NCBI GenBank assembly: GCA_900543035.1
Contig: UQPV01000023.1
Coordinates: forward strand, 1 to 38,563
From: an uncultured Solobacterium sp.
GTDB taxonomy: Bacteria; Bacillota_I; Bacilli_A; Erysipelotrichales; Erysipelotrichaceae
DNA length: 38,563 bases
Direction: 5' to 3'
Positions 35,873-38,563 of the stretch are shown piece after piece. Both the position numbers and the translations under genes were made by a program. The notes beneath the pieces were generated by a model. It was not told the origin of the DNA, did no database searches, and worked only from the letters and a program-made list of their open reading frames with translations. Each line of letters opens with the position of its first letter. Position 1 is the stretch's first letter.

Positions 35873-36711
35873 TGTTTTCCGTTCTCCAATTTTTTCTTTT
35901 CCATTTCACGCTCTATCTGCTTGATGCTCTTTTCGGGAGTGGGCAAATCTTCCGGCATCGTGCCGCCCAGCTCCTTGATGGTCTTACGCACCTTTGCACC
36001 AACTTCATAGTGCGTTCTGTTGGCATTTTCCTTTCCTTGAATGTTTTCACGGCGGAGCTTTTCTTCGGTCTGCGTGGCACGGAACAGATTTGCTGCAAGC
36101 TCCGTACTGCCCATGTGGTCAAGGATCTTCTGGCTCTTTTTCAGCCCCTTATGCTTATGGATTGCTTTCATGTCCATTCCGCCGTAAAGGCCTTTATATC
36201 CATAATTCTGGAAGATGGCGTACTCCAAAGGCTCCACTACGCCCGCTTTATTCGCAGCGTCTGCCAACAGTTTGTTGTGCTTGATCATCTCGTTGCGGAT
36301 TGCCAATCGGCGCTGTTCTTCTGTCAGCCCATCAAAATCATCAATCATTTCCTGCTGCCTTGTTTTAACAGCAAAATAGGTCTGACCTATAGCAATAACT
36401 TCCTTCTTGGGATCGCCGTTCATTACGATTAGATAGCAAGCATAACGGGAAAGCATGATGTCATCGATTTTGCGCTCTGCACCAGAGCCGATTTCAACCA
36501 TTTTGTTGACACCAACAAAATGGTCCTGCACATCAAATCCACTGGTCTCACATGCAGTTTTGGCTTTTTCAATGGCGTTGTTAAAATTACGCCACTCAGA
36601 ATATTCCAATGTAAGTTGCAACTCTCTTGCGTACCAGAATTCCTCGCCATATTCGTTGGTATGTTTGATATCTTCAAAAGTTTTCTCGCTGTACTTTACA
36701 AGATCATTCAT
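35869..36711 (-). CDS. dinD: DNA damage-inducible protein D-like
   Basis: Related to E. coli DinD, an SOS-induced protein reported to inhibit RecA filament functions. The protein has 280 residues. The N-terminal half looks like a BRO-N-type domain (WYARELQLTLEYSEWRNFNN and later DDIMLSRYACYLIVMNGDPK), the middle holds AGVVEPLEYAIFQNYGYKGL, and the C-terminus is a charged helix (KSIKQIEREMEKKKLENGKQ). The start 36711 overlaps the hsdM stop by ATGA with AAGGAG upstream. It is locked between hsdM and the membrane coiled-coil gene, so it is part of the restriction operon. No LexA box was found. Confidence 0.85.
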   Translation of the reverse strand: MNDLVKYSEKTFEDIKHTNEYGEEFWYARELQLTLEYSEWRNFNNAIEKAKTACETSGFDVQDHFVGVNKMVEIGSGAERKIDDIMLSRYACYLIVMNGDPKKEVIAIGQTYFAVKTRQQEMIDDFDGLTEEQRRLAIRNEMIKHNKLLADAANKAGVVEPLEYAIFQNYGYKGLYGGMDMKAIHKHKGLKKSQKILDHMGSTELAANLFRATQTEEKLRRENIQGKENANRTHYEVGAKVRKTIKELGGTMPEDLPTPEKSIKQIEREMEKKKLENGKQ

Positions 36712-38327
36712 AAGCCAAGCTCCTTCATGCACTGTTCCATCTCTTTTTCGAGCGCAGCAATCTGTCCCTTAATGTCGGCAATTTCCTTGTTTACGCTTTC
36801 AAGGTCGATCAGTTCCTCTTCTTCAAAAGTGTCAACATAACGAGGAATGTTCAAATTGTACTCGTTTTCCTCAATCTCACTGAGCGAGGCAACGTGGCTG
36901 TATTTCTCCTGTTCGGCATTTTCTCCATTCACAAAAGCTCTGTAGGTATCAACAATTCTCTTAATATCGTTGGGTTCACCGTTGGTCCCGTCGCGCAGTT
37001 TGTTCTTTGCCTTTTCCTTTTTAAATTCCTTCGAGGCATCGATGAAAAGGACATCTGTTGTAGTACGGCCTCGCTTAAATACTACAATGCAGGCCGGAAT
37101 GGATGTGCCATAAAATAGGTTTTCCGGCAAACCGATAATGGCATCAATTAGATTTTTCTCAATGACTGCCTGACGAATTCTTCCTTCGGATGCGCCTCTG
37201 AATAAGACGCCGTGAGGAGCAACAGCGGCAACTCGTCCGTTTCCGCTCATGCTATGGATCATATGTAGCAAGAATGCCCAGTCACCTTTACTGGCAGGTG
37301 GGACACCCATATCGAATCGATGGAAACGGTCGAGAGACGGTTCCATCTTGAATTCTTTTTTCTTGCCCTTCTTATTTGCTTTGACTGGCGTTTCATCCTC
37401 GTCAACGGAAACCTCTCCACCTGGATTGAAGCCCTCCGCCCATTTGCCCTTGCTGAATGGCATATTGGCAACGATGCATTCAAATTTCATCAGGTTTCCA
37501 TCGCTGTCAAGATGCTGGGGATTGGCAAGGGTATCACCCCAGGCGATATGCGCATCTTTAATATCGTGAATGAACATATTCATTCTTGCCATAGAGATAG
37601 CCGAATTGTTTACTTCCTGACCATAGATAGAGACCTTGTCCAATCCGCCTTTTTTAGCGGCTCGAATCAGCAAAGATCCAGAACCGCAGGTCGGGTCATA
37701 GACGCGATCCTTTTCTTGGGGGGCGACGATTTGTGCCATTACCTCGGAGACTTGCTGAGGAGTAAAGAAACTACCGGCCTTCTTACCCGCCATAGTGGCG
37801 AATTCACCGATCATATACTCGTAAGCATCGCCAACAACATCGGCAGGCACCTCATTATCTTTTGTTTCAATGTGGCTGGGTCTTAAATCTAAATCTGCGA
37901 AATCGTCGAGTAATGTCCGCAAAAGAGGATTTTTCTGTTCTTTTTTTCCTAAATTATTCTCGCTGTTAAAGTCGATACCTCTGAAAATTCCAGAAAGGAT
38001 TGCATTAGAGCTTTCAATACCAGTCAGAGCTTCGCTGATTTTGGAACCGATATCAACAGCGTATTTGTTTTTTAGCAGATAATTAAATGTGTACTCTTCC
38101 TTCAATACGAAGGGAAGATTTGCAATCTGACGTTCAAGACGAATCCCCTCATAATCTTTTTTTAAGTTTTCAACACTCTCATCAAAAGTATCGCTCAAAT
38201 ACTTCACAAACAACATGGACAGCACATAGTCTTTATAGTTTGATGCATCAATGTTGTCTCTAAATGTATTTGCACCTGCCCACAATGCGTTTTTGATATC
38301 TTCAAACGTGGTTTTCTTGATCGCCAT
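36708..38327 (-). CDS. hsdM: Type I restriction enzyme methyltransferase subunit
   Basis: Transfers a methyl group from S-adenosylmethionine to adenine at the HsdS-chosen site. The protein has 539 residues. The N-terminal helical domain (1-150) resembles HsdM_N. The SAM motif is DPTCGSGS (211-218). The catalytic motif IV reads NMPF (288-291) instead of the usual NPPF/NPPY, which is odd and may or may not lower activity. The C-terminal coiled coil contacts HsdS. The ATG has GGAGG eight bases upstream. It is first in an operon of seven overlapping or close genes. Confidence 0.94.
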   Translation of the reverse strand: MAIKKTTFEDIKNALWAGANTFRDNIDASNYKDYVLSMLFVKYLSDTFDESVENLKKDYEGIRLERQIANLPFVLKEEYTFNYLLKNKYAVDIGSKISEALTGIESSNAILSGIFRGIDFNSENNLGKKEQKNPLLRTLLDDFADLDLRPSHIETKDNEVPADVVGDAYEYMIGEFATMAGKKAGSFFTPQQVSEVMAQIVAPQEKDRVYDPTCGSGSLLIRAAKKGGLDKVSIYGQEVNNSAISMARMNMFIHDIKDAHIAWGDTLANPQHLDSDGNLMKFECIVANMPFSKGKWAEGFNPGGEVSVDEDETPVKANKKGKKKEFKMEPSLDRFHRFDMGVPPASKGDWAFLLHMIHSMSGNGRVAAVAPHGVLFRGASEGRIRQAVIEKNLIDAIIGLPENLFYGTSIPACIVVFKRGRTTTDVLFIDASKEFKKEKAKNKLRDGTNGEPNDIKRIVDTYRAFVNGENAEQEKYSHVASLSEIEENEYNLNIPRYVDTFEEEELIDLESVNKEIADIKGQIAALEKEMEQCMKELGL

Positions 38328-38380
38328 TTCATTTTCCTCCGTTTATTTTATTGGCTCTCTCCCTTGCCCGGCATCTGCGG

Positions 38381-38409
38381 CTGTAAGGGAGGGAGGCTGT
38401 ATTTGTCAA
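38381..38409 (-). promoter_or_regulatory. Possible promoter of the restriction operon
   Basis: On the minus strand TTGACA (38409-38404), 17 bases and TTACAG (38386-38381). The -10 is weak. A long hairpin (about 38354-38393, arms CTCTCCCTT and AAGGGAGGG) overlaps the early transcript. Confidence 0.5.
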
Positions 38410-38439
38410 ATCAGCGGATGACGAGGGGGTTTTGTTTGC

Positions 38440-38468
38440 TTGATCTGATGTGACAAGTGTACTAAAAT
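38440..38468 (+). promoter_or_regulatory. Promoter of the divergent gene at the right edge
   Basis: TTGATC (38440-38445), 17 bases and TAAAAT (38463-38468), about 65 bases before the ATG at 38533. Confidence 0.65.
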
Positions 38469-38482
38469 GAAAAGAAAAAATA

Positions 38483-38498
38483 CGTTGTTTTTACAACG
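38483..38498. repeat. Inverted repeat in the leader of the edge gene
   Basis: CGTTGT and ACAACG flank TTTT, about 15 bases after the predicted transcription start. It could be a protein-binding site or a small RNA hairpin. Confidence 0.45.
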
Positions 38499-38532
38499 AA
38501 ATAAGAAATTTTTTATCAGAGGAGAGCCGGAA

Positions 38533-38563
38533 ATGAAAACGTATTACCCCATATTACAAAAGA
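38533..38563 (+). CDS. First ten codons of a gene cut by the window edge
   Basis: ATG with GGAGAG upstream, reading MKTYYPILQK. Many Crp/Fnr-type regulators begin in a similar way, but ten residues are too few to assign a family. Confidence 0.5.
   Translation, partial: MKTYYPILQK

Noticed and set aside
1..38563. CRISPR array or other regularly spaced direct repeats
   Set aside because: None seen by eye; the only clear tandem repetition is the diverged FIVAR region, which is protein-level.

Overview
The window looks like a chromosomal segment of a gut-type Bacillota (Firmicutes) bacterium of middling to fairly high GC. An Erysipelotrichia- or Clostridia-like host is my best guess, not a proven one. 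The basis is a glycyl-radical hydroxyproline dehydratase close to the Clostridioides difficile enzyme, type III glutamine synthetase, an ANTAR regulator beside glutamine synthetase, a GH2 enzyme with FIVAR repeats, and an XRE/serine-recombinase pair of the kind found in clostridial mobile elements.

Layout. (1) 1-306: tRNA-Trp with promoter and terminators. (2) 306-3640, minus strand: hypE-hypD, trans-4-hydroxy-L-proline dehydratase and its radical-SAM activase, with their own promoter. (3) 3650-18612: a glutamine hub. On the minus strand glnN-asnB-gltB-gltD form one operon, preceded by purF in the same direction. Divergent on the plus strand lies glnA-ANTAR regulator-pyrG. The block thus holds two glutamine synthetases (types III and I), four glutamine consumers (AsnB, glutamate synthase, PurF, CTP synthase) and one RNA-binding regulator. 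The leaders of glnN and glnA each carry a hairpin with a six-base loop having A at position 1 and G at position 4. This is the hallmark of ANTAR targets, and in both leaders the hairpin competes with an intrinsic terminator. (4) 18612-20300: an AT-rich island with an RNase III that keeps all catalytic acids but has two dsRNA-binding domains, preceded by a terminator-like hairpin. (5) 20372-26719: a giant secreted GH2 beta-galactosidase (about 2115 codons) with one in-frame TAG. (6) 27237-28541: an AAA ATPase of the DUF4143 type. (7) 28501-30131: mobile-element debris, namely a relic ORF, an internally deleted serine recombinase and an XRE regulator with an in-frame TAG. (8) 30132-38327, minus strand: a type I restriction-modification operon hsdM-dinD-(coiled-coil membrane protein)-hsdS-(58-aa protein)-hsdR-(YgjP-like metallopeptidase), with overlapping or closely spaced genes. 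(9) 38440-38563: promoter, operator-like repeat and first codons of a divergent gene cut by the window edge.

How it fits together: the regulator encoded between glnA and pyrG probably allows read-through of leader terminators in front of both glutamine synthetase operons, coupling glutamine synthesis to its use. The right half is accessory DNA: polysaccharide degradation, decaying mobile genes and DNA defence. All functional assignments rest on motif recognition by eye; no database search was run.
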